Notes: generated by a model from the letters alone, not told the origin. A stretch of 10,218 bases of DNA from JBLHOS01 sp047623825 (GCA_047623825.1 JBLHOS010000096.1:1-10218); one strand, 5' to 3'. Shown: positions 1 to 6,142, counted from the stretch's first letter. Numbers and translations: made by a program.

Positions 1-257
1 CGGGGCAGCGGACTGTGGAATTGGACCAACAAGCCGTTGGTCGGCTGTCGCGCATGGACGCGCTGCAAAATCAGGCGATGGCGCAGGCGACCGCTCGGCG
101 CAGGCAGGCGGAGCGGTCCAAAATCGCGGCCGCTTTGGGTCGGCTGGACGCGGGTGAATACGGCTATTGTACCGATTGCGGAGAGACGATCCCGCCCGCG
201 CGGCTGGAGGCAGATCGCGCCATTGCGCGGTGTCTTGAGTGTATCCGGGGCCGATGA
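1..257 (+). CDS. TraR/DksA-type C4 zinc-finger protein (5' end cut off)
   Basis: C-terminal part of a small DksA/TraR-family protein. The visible zinc finger is CTDC followed 17 residues later by CLEC (Cys52, Cys55, Cys73, Cys76 counting from the GTG at position 15). A charged helical stretch containing GRLSRMDALQNQAMAQA precedes it, as in short alphaproteobacterial DksA-like proteins. The reading frame stays open from position 3 through the four codons before the GTG. In relatives the 'VELDQ..VGRLSRMDA' stretch lies inside the protein, so the GTG at 15 is probably an internal valine and the gene begins outside the window. Family members bind the RNA polymerase secondary channel or act as small zinc-binding regulators. 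Which of these applies here cannot be told, because the N-terminal coiled coil is missing. The stop is TGA at 255-257. Confidence 0.85.
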   Translation, partial: GQRTVELDQQAVGRLSRMDALQNQAMAQATARRRQAERSKIAAALGRLDAGEYGYCTDCGETIPPARLEADRAIARCLECIRGR

Positions 258-421
258 GTATGTTTGTTCTTCCTTATCAAGTCGTCCCTCCATGTTAGAA
301 GGGCGGTGCGATGTCGTCAGTATTTTCGGCCGCATCGCTGTCTTCTTCGTTGGGTGTGTCGTAATTCGTCGAATGACACGGTAAAAAGTCTTTGTGCAAA
401 TTGGCAAAAAAGACAAGTTTG

Positions 422-438
422 TGCCGAATGATTTGGCA
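422..438. promoter_or_regulatory. 17-bp near-perfect palindrome upstream of the ArsC-family gene
   Basis: TGCCGAATGATTTGGCA reads as an inverted repeat with 8-bp arms around a single central base and one mismatched pair. A T/A-rich TATTCT follows directly, which could be a -10 hexamer. It lies 64 bp before the ArsC-family start codon, a position typical for an operator. No regulator gene is visible in the window. A second small palindrome, ATTCG-T-CGAAT, lies at 364-374. The rest of the 258-501 gap shows no convincing gene. Confidence 0.35.
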
Positions 439-489
439 TATTCTGGGGGTAATGCCGCCGGTATTCGCTGCAAAGAAATCTGCAAAATT

Positions 490-494
490 GGAGG
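490..494 (+). promoter_or_regulatory. Ribosome binding site of the ArsC-family gene
   Basis: GGAGG lies 7 bases before the ATG at 502. This fixes the start at the ATG rather than at the far-upstream GTG at 394, which would add 36 residues without homology, or at the GTG immediately before the ATG. Confidence 0.7.
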
Positions 495-501
495 CCATGT
501 G

Positions 502-825
502 ATGCGTTTGTATGGATTAAAGACCTGTGACACCTGCCGCAGGGCGGTTAAATCCCTGAAGGCGGCGGGTCACGATGTGACGTTGGTTGATGTTCGGGCT
601 GAGCCGCTGGACGCCGCGGAATTTGGGCGGCTTTTTGCGCGGTTCGGTGATGCGTTGATCAACACACGCTCCACCACGTGGCGCGGATTATCTGAGGATG
701 AGCGCGCCAAGGCACCGGTCGCATTGTTGCAAGCGCACCCAGCCCTGATGAAGCGCCCCGTGATCGAGGCGGATGGTCAGTCATACCTTGGTTGGGACAG
801 TTCGGTTCAGGAGGCGTTGGCGTAG
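502..825 (+). CDS. ArsC/Spx/YffB-family thioredoxin-fold protein
   Basis: A 107-residue protein beginning MRLYGLKTCDTCRRA, a beta strand leading into a CxxC-R motif (Cys9, Cys12, Arg13) typical of the ArsC/Spx/YffB family. The family's conserved 'LMKRPVI' segment follows at about 82-88, then a C-terminal GWDSSVQEAL that resembles the usual 'vGf..e.y...L' ending. The length fits the family (about 105-120 residues). It is probably a cytoplasmic thiol-disulfide protein. The two-cysteine CDTC arrangement is more like Spx/YffB members than like classical glutaredoxin-linked ArsC, so true arsenate reductase activity is unproven, and no ars operon genes are adjacent. The last 19 bases overlap the 3' end of the convergent DoxX gene. 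Confidence 0.85.
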   Translation: MRLYGLKTCDTCRRAVKSLKAAGHDVTLVDVRAEPLDAAEFGRLFARFGDALINTRSTTWRGLSEDERAKAPVALLQAHPALMKRPVIEADGQSYLGWDSSVQEALA

Positions 826-1367
826 CGCCGACCCAAAACCGCATCAAGCGACACTGGCCCCGCACCGCGGACCACCAGCACCAATAGGACGAAGATCCAG
901 AATGCGCGCTGATCAAGGATCAACCCGCCTGGTGCGCGGTCAAACCAGCTGCCAATGCTGACGGCGTCCAATTGGTGGCCAAAGATATCAACCCAGCTTT
1001 GCGCGATGACAAAGCCGATCATGCCAAGGGCTGCCAGTCGGGTGAACAACCCCAAGATAATCAGTAAGGGCAAGGTGAATTCCCCCCATGTGGTGGCCAG
1101 CACAATCAATTTGGGCAAGATGCCGATCTGGCTGGGATCATAACCGGCACTGTCCAGAACGCGGGGCAGGATCTGGGCGTATGCACCGAAATCAACAAAG
1201 AAGATCCCCAAGAACCCGTCGCCCAGTTTGGTCAGGCCTGAGGCCCAATAATAACCCAAAAGGACACCGGCAAACAGGATGCGGGCTAAAGTGGGGAAAA
1301 GCCATGCGGAGCTGTAGGCCTCTAGGGCTGCGAACAGACGGGCGTGCAGGTTTATCAGGGCAGTCAT
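807..1367 (-). CDS. DoxX family membrane protein, last gene of the bufferin operon
   Basis: A 186-residue integral membrane protein of the DoxX family. Hydrophobic segments lie at about 25-45, 85-107, 110-130 and 155-172, and the N-terminal 'ARILFAGVLLGYYWASGLTK' region is typical of DoxX. The ATG overlaps the bufC stop as ATGA (bufC stop at 1366-1364, this start at 1367-1365), which points to translational coupling. DoxX proteins often follow DUF692-DUF2063 pairs and have been called BufD in bufferin operons. Their exact role is not settled; a link to membrane redox chemistry or to export or maturation of the peptide is inference. The stop at 809-807 lies inside the 3' end of the oppositely oriented ArsC-family gene, leaving no room for a separate terminator. 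Confidence 0.9.
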   Translation of the reverse strand: MTALINLHARLFAALEAYSSAWLFPTLARILFAGVLLGYYWASGLTKLGDGFLGIFFVDFGAYAQILPRVLDSAGYDPSQIGILPKLIVLATTWGEFTLPLLIILGLFTRLAALGMIGFVIAQSWVDIFGHQLDAVSIGSWFDRAPGGLILDQRAFWIFVLLVLVVRGAGPVSLDAVLGRRYANAS

Positions 1368-2110
1368 GTAGTGGTGCTTTCTGGATCTCTCATGAGGGCG
1401 CCCGAATTGAGAAAAATGGTGAGTAGGGCGGCGATATTGGCGTCTGGTATTTGGGTAAGTGTCGCCTCCAGTGCGGCCAAAAGCGTAGGCGCTGTGGTCA
1501 GGGCCGCTGCCAATTGTGCGCCACCGTGTGGCAAAAAGTGGGGCTGTGGGTCAAACTCGGCCCGAGTGATCAGGACGTCCTGTGCGCCGGGCTGCGGAGC
1601 AGGCGCGTCTGTGTCCAGCGCTTGGGTCCAGATTGCGAATACGGGATAGGTTGAGCGGATGATCTGGGTGGCGGGTGCAAGGCGCAGTGTCAGACCCATC
1701 AGCGCATCAGGTGTAAAATCTGCAGCGTCTAGTGTGCCTGCGTCGGCAGCGTGGTAGGCGCAGCGCATCCCCCATTCAAGCGAGGCCACATCACCCAGAT
1801 ACGGATACTTGGCCACGGGTGCGAACCGCGCCAGAAACATGGACATTCGGTCGCCATAGTCGCTGATCTTGGGGGAAACTGGTGGGATCTGGCGCAGATA
1901 GATCGCGGCCATTTTGGCAAATTGTTCAGCCCCCAAAAGGGTCTGGATCACTGGATAGGTCGCGGTCAACGCCTCTGCCAAACTAAGAACCACGTTATTG
2001 CGATAAACTGCAAAGCGTTTTTGTGAAACGCGGCCTTGTGGGTCGACCAAACCAGCCGGAACAGGGCGATTGGGGTCTAGCAATGCTTGGGTGAATTCCA
2101 ACTGGTCCAT
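1364..2110 (-). CDS. bufC: DUF2063 family protein, BufC-type partner of the MNIO enzyme
   Basis: A 248-residue protein. The N-terminal DUF2063 domain (about residues 1-95) shows the hallmark segment 'RFAVYRNNVVLSLAEAL..TYPVIQTLLG' followed by 'FAKMAAIYLRQIPPVSPKISDYG'. The C-terminal half is more variable. In bufferin clusters the BufC protein binds the MNIO enzyme and presents the precursor peptide, so it works as a RiPP recognition partner in the cytoplasm. The ATG at 2110-2108 is chosen because it lies 4 bases after the bufB stop (2117-2115). A longer ORF from 2176 would overlap bufB by about 60 bp and add 22 residues unlike the family. No strong Shine-Dalgarno sequence precedes it, so translation is probably coupled to bufB. 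It overlaps the DoxX gene by 4 bases. Confidence 0.9.
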   Translation of the reverse strand: MDQLEFTQALLDPNRPVPAGLVDPQGRVSQKRFAVYRNNVVLSLAEALTATYPVIQTLLGAEQFAKMAAIYLRQIPPVSPKISDYGDRMSMFLARFAPVAKYPYLGDVASLEWGMRCAYHAADAGTLDAADFTPDALMGLTLRLAPATQIIRSTYPVFAIWTQALDTDAPAPQPGAQDVLITRAEFDPQPHFLPHGGAQLAAALTTAPTLLAALEATLTQIPDANIAALLTIFLNSGALMRDPESTTT

Positions 2111-2114
2111 CAGA

Positions 2115-2969
2115 TCAAGCCAAAACCGTGGTGAGGATGGTATCAGCGCGGTCGGCTTCAGCCCGCAGCACCGCAAAATCAGGCACGTTGTTGTCCCATT
2201 CGATCAATGTCGGGCGTGGACCGCCGCGCGCGATTGTGTGGGCATAAAGTGACCAGACCGGGTCAATGACGGCGCGGCCATGACTGTCGATCAACAATGG
2301 CGCGCCGTATTCGTCGGTATCCTCATCGTGGCCGCCTAAATGGATCTCTTGCACGGCTTCCAGCGGGAAGGCGTTGATATAGCTGCGCGCATCAGTGCGT
2401 TGATTGGTGGCCGACACAAAGACGTTGTTGACGTCAAGCAGCAGGCCGCACCCGGTGCGTTTGGCAAGATCGCGCAGAAACTCAACCTCCTGCATCTCAG
2501 AGGTCTCAAAGGCGAGGTAGTTTGAGGGGTTTTCCAGCAGTATCTGTCGGCCAAGCGTATCTTGGAGCTGATCGATGTGGGCTGCGACATGGGCTAAACT
2601 GGTCTGCGTATACGGCAATGGCAACAGGTCGTTCAGGAAATGTGTCTCATGCGTGGACCATGCCAAATGTTCAGAAAATGAGGCTGGGTCAAGCCAGCCA
2701 CACAGATGTTTCAGGCGCGCCAGATGATCGACATCAAGGGCAGTGTGCCCACCAATCGACAGGCCAACACCATGCACGCTGATTGGAAATTTTTCGGATA
2801 AGTTGCGCAGTTGCGCCAAGGGTCTGCCGCCGTCGCCCATGTAATTCTCAGCGTGGATTTCCAGCCAACCCACAGGTCCAGGATCTGTGATCAGATCCGT
2901 GTAATGCCAGGCCTTATAGCCAATGCCAACCGATAGCGGCAGGGATCGGGGGTTGGTGGCATACAGCAT
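2115..2969 (-). CDS. bufB: DUF692 multinuclear non-heme iron oxidative enzyme (MNIO), BufB-type
   Basis: A 284-residue TIM-barrel protein of the DUF692/MNIO family, which oxidatively modifies cysteines in ribosomally made peptides using a two- or three-iron centre. The family motifs appear in order: EIHAENY (Glu37, His39), VHGVGLSIGG (His66), FSEHLAW (Glu100, His101), LLENPSNY (Glu146, Asn147), LLLDVNNVFV (Asp179, Asn181), EIHLGGH (His210, His214), IDSHG (Asp228, His230) and LIEWD (Glu257). The metal-binding set therefore looks complete and the enzyme is probably active. The likely substrate is the DUF2282 peptide encoded 61 bp upstream, with conversion of core cysteines to thiooxazoles as in characterised bufferins. 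The start is supported by a GGAG about 9 bases before the ATG. Length matches the family (about 275-290). Confidence 0.95.
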   Translation of the reverse strand: MLYATNPRSLPLSVGIGYKAWHYTDLITDPGPVGWLEIHAENYMGDGGRPLAQLRNLSEKFPISVHGVGLSIGGHTALDVDHLARLKHLCGWLDPASFSEHLAWSTHETHFLNDLLPLPYTQTSLAHVAAHIDQLQDTLGRQILLENPSNYLAFETSEMQEVEFLRDLAKRTGCGLLLDVNNVFVSATNQRTDARSYINAFPLEAVQEIHLGGHDEDTDEYGAPLLIDSHGRAVIDPVWSLYAHTIARGGPRPTLIEWDNNVPDFAVLRAEADRADTILTTVLA

Positions 2970-2989
2970 CAGCTATCTCCGGTGGAAAT

Positions 2990-3021
2990 AAGGGTGTGAG
3001 CAAGGATACATGCAGACCCTT
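2990..3021 (-). promoter_or_regulatory. Possible attenuating hairpin between bufA and bufB
   Basis: On the minus strand, AAGGGT (3021-3016) can pair with ACCCTT (2995-2990) across a 20-base loop, followed by ATTTCC. It sits in the 61-bp gap between the peptide gene and its maturation enzyme. A weak stem here could partly stop transcription or stabilise the bufA message, so more peptide than enzyme would be made. The stem is only 6 bp and the T tract is poor, so this is tentative. Confidence 0.3.
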
Positions 3022-3030
3022 TTGGCAATC

Positions 3031-3348
3031 TTATGCGGGCAGGTCGCGCGTCAACGCTTCGAGGGCACCGGTGCGATCGCCGGGCAGTACAAATTCAGTC
3101 ATTTCTTCGTTAACGCCGTATTGCGCGCAGGTGCCTGCATCAACAAGTGTCCAAGCATTACCCTGATAATCAAGTGTTGATGTGCCGGCGCATGTGGTGC
3201 CAACGCCAGCGGCGCAATCGTTTTCGCCTGCAAGGCTGACCCCAAAACAGCGTTCTTGCACCTGAGCGCTGGCCGAAACCGCACCGTGGGCGGTCAACGC
3301 GGCTGCAACAGCACCTATAAGGGTAATAGATTTCAAGTTAGAGGACAT
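3031..3348 (-). CDS. bufA: DUF2282 bufferin-type metallophore precursor peptide
   Basis: A 105-residue exported peptide of the DUF2282 (BufA) family. The N-terminus is a Sec signal peptide: basic start, hydrophobic 'ITLIGAVAAALTA', and a cleavage site after ASA (residue 28). The mature part has exactly four cysteines, in RCFGV (Cys34), NDCAAG (Cys45), TTCAGTS (Cys53) and GTCAQ (Cys74), matching the bufferin pattern of two central and two outer cysteines. In characterised bufferins the central cysteines are modified by the MNIO enzyme and the peptide binds copper in the periplasm. After Cys74 there is a tail of about 31 residues containing EEMTEF and ending LTRDLPA, longer than in many relatives. 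A GGGAG about 9 bases upstream supports the ATG. It is the first gene of the bufABC-DoxX operon. Confidence 0.92.
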   Translation of the reverse strand: MSSNLKSITLIGAVAAALTAHGAVSASAQVQERCFGVSLAGENDCAAGVGTTCAGTSTLDYQGNAWTLVDAGTCAQYGVNEEMTEFVLPGDRTGALEALTRDLPA

Positions 3349-3395
3349 TTTGGACGCTCCCGTTCGCGAATTGAAAAAATGGACGCCTTGGTGGC

Positions 3396-3434
3396 AATAT
3401 AGGCGAGCCTACCCTCCGGGAGGGATAACGTTCC
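3396..3434 (-). promoter_or_regulatory. Likely bufA promoter region
   Basis: Reading the minus strand, a -10-like TATATT (3401-3396) lies about 48 bp before the bufA ATG. No good TTGACA element is found at the normal distance; the palindrome at 3412-3424 occupies that place instead. Further upstream is GGAAC (3434-3430), which resembles the -35 core of some ECF sigma factors, but no matching -10 is clear. Either activator-dependent housekeeping transcription or ECF control is possible. The sequence alone does not decide. Confidence 0.35.
3410..3427. promoter_or_regulatory. GC-tract palindrome, candidate operator of the buf operon
   Basis: TACCCTCCGGGAGGGATA contains the perfect arms CCCTCC and GGAGGG around one base, flanked by TA on both sides. 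A second small palindrome, TAGGC-GA-GCCTA (3400-3411), abuts it on the bufA side. A G/C tract with TA flanks resembles operators of the CsoR/RcnR class of metal-sensing repressors, but this is resemblance only. The position over the presumed -35 region of bufA suits a regulator-binding site. Confidence 0.4.
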
Positions 3435-3438
3435 AGTC

Positions 3439-3475
3439 ACGGGTGCGTGGGCCACGCAAGCGTGAGCAGACCCGT
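3439..3475. repeat. Nested inverted repeat
   Basis: The outer arms ACGGG (3439-3443) and CCCGT (3471-3475) enclose a perfect inner hairpin TGCGTGG-G-CCACGCA (3444-3458). The arrangement could fold as a stem with an inner hairpin in DNA or RNA. It lies upstream of the presumed bufA promoter. Confidence 0.45.
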
Positions 3476-3494
3476 ATCTGTGATTTTAGAGGTA

Positions 3495-3549
3495 AGAACG
3501 ACTTAATCCTATGAAATTACTTGTTTAAGACTAGGATTAAGGCGGTTCT
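3495..3549. repeat. Long imperfect inverted repeat
   Basis: The perfect 10-bp arms CTTAATCCTA (3502-3511) and TAGGATTAAG (3532-3541) surround a 20-base AT-rich spacer. Beyond a small internal loop (2 against 3 bases) the pairing continues with AGAAC (3495-3499) and GTTCT (3545-3549), giving 15 base pairs in total. It is too long to be chance in most cases. It could be a stem of a small RNA, a double operator, or the remnant of a small palindromic element; no flanking target duplication is seen. Confidence 0.6.
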
Positions 3550-3564
3550 GCTTGAGTACTGATC

Positions 3565-3597
3565 GCCTATTCATCTAAACGATCGGCGCGAATAGGC
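3565..3597. repeat. Inverted repeat with 8-bp perfect arms
   Basis: GCCTATTC (3565-3572) and GAATAGGC (3590-3597) are separated by 17 bases. A competing pairing, GATCG (3561-3565) with CGATC (3580-3584), shares part of the same sequence, so two mutually exclusive folds are possible. This could be chance or could mean a switchable RNA structure. Confidence 0.45.
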
Positions 3598-3662
3598 CCA
3601 AAATGTTACAAAATCAAGCTTGAAACGTATTGCGGGGCTTTTGCGGTGTGACGTGAGGCAAC

Positions 3663-3693
3663 AGGGGGAATGTTGAGCCCACACTCCCCCTTT
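3663..3693 (+). terminator. Intrinsic-terminator-like hairpin
   Basis: AGGGGGA (3663-3669) pairs with TCCCCCT (3685-3691). After one A-C mismatch, TGT (3671-3673) pairs with ACA (3681-3683), closing a 7-base loop. TTTGCGTTT follows on the + strand, a short interrupted T tract. On the minus strand no T run follows. It could end an unannotated + strand transcript or act as an attenuator ahead of the membrane-protein gene at 3752. Confidence 0.5.
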
Positions 3694-3751
3694 GCGTTTG
3701 CAGTGCGGGCACATTAATTAGGAAACAGAGCAGAAAAAGGGACACTTACCC

Positions 3752-4120
3752 ATGCGCAACGCAGCCCTAATCCTTGGTATCATTGGTGGCATTCTGGGAA
3801 TGTTCGTCGGCTTTTTTGGCTATGGCTATACCGAGTTTATCAACTATTTCGGTGAGGTGCCTGATTTGGCCAACCAAGTCGACAATCCAGCGCTGATCCG
3901 AACCGTCAGCGTTCTTGGACCAATTTTAGCGCTGGCCGGTGGTGCGATGGCCAAAGTGCGCGCGTTGTGGGGTGGGGTCTTGCTGCTGATCTCAGCTGGG
4001 GCAATGTATTATGCCTTTGGGTTCGGCGTTTTCACGATGTTCCCGATCACATTTTGCGGATTGGCAGGCATTCTGGCCTTGGCCGCCGGTCGCCCGGACG
4101 AGCCAAAGAGCCATTTTTAA
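3752..4120 (+). CDS. Small four-helix membrane protein of unknown function
   Basis: A 122-residue, very hydrophobic protein. Likely membrane segments lie at about 4-24, 50-68, 70-88 and 92-112, with a soluble loop (about 26-48, acidic, containing EVPDLANQVDNP) between the first two. The tail is short and charged (GRPDEPKSHF). The glycine-rich first helix 'LILGIIGGILGMFVGFFGYG' recalls small DUF4064-like membrane proteins, but I do not recognise the family firmly and propose no function. AAAGGGA lies 9-10 bases before the ATG. The gene is preceded by the structured intergenic region and ends 11 bases before the stop of the convergent thrS. Confidence 0.8.
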   Translation: MRNAALILGIIGGILGMFVGFFGYGYTEFINYFGEVPDLANQVDNPALIRTVSVLGPILALAGGAMAKVRALWGGVLLLISAGAMYYAFGFGVFTMFPITFCGLAGILALAAGRPDEPKSHF

Positions 4121-4131
4121 ACCACTAAGTA

Positions 4132-6078
4132 TCAGGCCAAATCGGGTGGGATCGCCTCGGCTGTAAGGGTCGCGACGATCTCATCCAGACTGACGACACT
4201 GGTCTGCTTTTCACCCAATCGGCGCAAGGTGACGGTGCGGTCTTCGACCTCTTTGCGGCCGACTGCCAAAATCACTGGGACTTTGCCAACAGAGTGTTCG
4301 CGGACCTTATAGTTGATTTTTTCGTTGCGAATATCTGCCTCGGCGTGGATTCCGACGGCCCTAAGTGCAGCAACCGTTTCAAGAACAAAATCATCAGCCT
4401 CTGACACAATCGAGGCCACGACAACCTGACGCGGTGCCAACCAGAACGGCAGTTTACCGGCTGAATTCTCAATCAGGATCCCAATGAACCGCTCAAATGA
4501 TCCAAGGCAGGCGCGGTGCAGCATGTAGGGGCGGGTTTTGGTACCCTCTTCGCTGATGTAGTTTGAGCCAAGCCGCTCTGGCAGGTTGGGATCGACCTGA
4601 AATGTGCCGCACTGCCAGACCCGACCGATTGCGTCGGTCAGTTTGAAATCCAGTTTCGGGCCATAGAAGGCACCTTCGCCGGGATCGAGTGTATAAGCAT
4701 TGCCCGTTGCCTTGATCGCATTTTCCAACGCAGCCTCAACATGGTCCCAGCTTTCCTCAGTGCCGACACGCTTTTCTGGGCGGGTGGCGAACATGATCTC
4801 AAACTTCTCAAACCCAAGGTCTTTATAGACGCCGGATAGGAAGTCGATGAACTTGGCACATTCCGCCTCAATCTGGTCCTCGGTGCAAAAGATATGCGCG
4901 TCATCTTGGGTAAATCCGCGCACCCGCATGATCCCGTGCAGTGCGCCTGACGGCTCATACCGGCTGCAGGATCCAAACTCGGCCAATCGAAGCGGCAGAT
5001 CGCGGTAGGATTTCATGCCTTGGTTGAAGATTTGCACATGGCAGGGACAGTTCATCGGTTTTAGCGCGTTAATCGCCTTTTCCCGGGCGTGGTCTTCGTC
5101 AACCTCGACGATGAACATGTGTTCTTGGTATTTGTCCCAATGACCTGACGCCTCCCACAATTTGCGGTCGACAACCTGCGGGGTGTTCACCTCTAGATAG
5201 CCATCGGCGCGCTGTTTGCGGCGCATGTAATCTTGCAAGGTTGTATAGATCGTCCAACCGTTGGGGTGCCAGAAAATCTGTCCGGGAGCCTCTTCTTGCA
5301 TGTGGAACAGATTCATTTCGCGACCCAGCTTGCGGTGGTCGCGTTTAGCGGCCTCCTCCAGCATGGTCAGATGGTCCTTTAGGTCATTGCGGTTCAGGAA
5401 TGCGACACCATAGATCCGCTGCAACATGGTGCGGTTGCTGTCGCCGCGCCAATATGCGCCGGCGATCGACATCAGTTTGAACCCATCGGCAGGCACCTGA
5501 CCGGTATTTTGCAGATGTGGGCCTCGGCACAGATCCTGCCAATGACCGTGCCAGTACATCCGCAGTGGCTCATCGCCGGGAATGGCCTCGATCAGCTCTA
5601 CTTTGTAGGGCTCATTATTGGCCTCATAGAACGCAACGGCGCGCGAACGCTCCCAAATTTCGGTGGTGACGACGTCCCGCAGATTGATGATCTCTTTCAT
5701 CTTTTTTTCAATGAGACCAAGATCTTCGGGAGTAAACGGCGTGGCACGATCAAAGTCGTAATACCAACCATTTTGAATGACTGGGCCGATCGTGACCTTT
5801 ACGTCTGGCCAAAGCTCCTGAACGGCGCGCGCCATGATGTGGGCGCAGTCATGCCGAACCAGTTCAAGCGCCTGCGCGTCATCTTTCATGGTATGAATGG
5901 CGATCTGGGCATCCCCCGGGATCGGCCATTGCAGATCCCAATGGACGCCATCGATCGTGGCGGAAATTGCCTTTTTGGCCAATGAGCTGGAGATATCGGC
6001 GGCGACCTCGGCAGGGGTCACACCAGCATCGAATTCGCGTGCATTGCCATCGGGGAAAGTCAGGGAAATCGGGGCCAT
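4132..6078 (-). CDS. thrS: Threonine-tRNA ligase
   Basis: A full-length 648-residue class II aminoacyl-tRNA synthetase that charges tRNA-Thr in the cytoplasm. In order it has an N-terminal TGS domain (about 1-64) and a complete editing domain with HxxxH (His76, His80) and CxxxH (Cys184, His188) that removes mis-attached serine. The catalytic core carries the zinc ligands Cys344 (in MNCPCH), His395 and His521, with motif 2 around RLAEFGSCSRYEPSG and motif 3 in LHRACLGSFERFIGILIE. The C-terminal anticodon-binding domain runs from about 545 to 640. GAGGAG lies 9 bases before the ATG. The last residues are IPPDLA. It has its own promoter in the 131-bp gap behind the TPR-sulfotransferase gene. No T-box leader is seen. 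Confidence 0.98.
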   Translation of the reverse strand: MAPISLTFPDGNAREFDAGVTPAEVAADISSSLAKKAISATIDGVHWDLQWPIPGDAQIAIHTMKDDAQALELVRHDCAHIMARAVQELWPDVKVTIGPVIQNGWYYDFDRATPFTPEDLGLIEKKMKEIINLRDVVTTEIWERSRAVAFYEANNEPYKVELIEAIPGDEPLRMYWHGHWQDLCRGPHLQNTGQVPADGFKLMSIAGAYWRGDSNRTMLQRIYGVAFLNRNDLKDHLTMLEEAAKRDHRKLGREMNLFHMQEEAPGQIFWHPNGWTIYTTLQDYMRRKQRADGYLEVNTPQVVDRKLWEASGHWDKYQEHMFIVEVDEDHAREKAINALKPMNCPCHVQIFNQGMKSYRDLPLRLAEFGSCSRYEPSGALHGIMRVRGFTQDDAHIFCTEDQIEAECAKFIDFLSGVYKDLGFEKFEIMFATRPEKRVGTEESWDHVEAALENAIKATGNAYTLDPGEGAFYGPKLDFKLTDAIGRVWQCGTFQVDPNLPERLGSNYISEEGTKTRPYMLHRACLGSFERFIGILIENSAGKLPFWLAPRQVVVASIVSEADDFVLETVAALRAVGIHAEADIRNEKINYKVREHSVGKVPVILAVGRKEVEDRTVTLRRLGEKQTSVVSLDEIVATLTAEAIPPDLA

Positions 6079-6142
6079 CTTATGGCACTCCTCGTCAGTT
6101 TGGCGCCTACGGAACGCCCGGTTGCGGGTTATTCTTGTGCGC

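Larger units (their letters stand above)
3349..3751. other. Structured intergenic region between bufA and the divergent membrane-protein gene
   Basis: This 403-bp stretch has no convincing ORF. It contains five inverted repeats (3412-3424, 3439-3475, 3495-3549, 3565-3597 and 3663-3691), listed separately where useful. The part near bufA should hold the bufA promoter, and the part near 3752 the promoter of the membrane-protein gene. A weak + strand candidate is TTGCGT (3692-3697), a 16-base spacer and TTAATT (3714-3719). The amount of secondary structure exceeds what two simple promoters would need. Confidence 0.6.

Noticed and set aside
295..498. A 67-codon minus-strand ORF in the gap before the ArsC-family gene, with an acidic tail ending DDIAPPF.
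   Set aside because: No Shine-Dalgarno sequence precedes its ATG, it covers the likely promoter and ribosome binding site of the ArsC-family gene, and it resembles no family I know. A small gene here is not excluded but is not supported.
394..501. Extension of the ArsC-family protein to the GTG at 394.
   Set aside because: The extra 36 residues do not look like the family, whose members start at the first beta strand, and GGAGG sits correctly before the ATG at 502.
2111..2176. Extension of the DUF2063 protein upstream to 2176.
   Set aside because: It would overlap bufB by about 60 bases and add a non-homologous N-terminus. The ATG at 2110, just after the bufB stop, fits the family start.
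3495..3549. The long inverted repeat considered as the ends of a miniature transposable element.
   Set aside because: No target-site duplication flanks it, the enclosed spacer is only 20 bases, and no second copy is present in the window.
5509..5985. A 158-codon + strand ORF inside thrS.
   Set aside because: It lies wholly opposite the strongly conserved thrS coding sequence and has no recognisable domain; it is a shadow frame.
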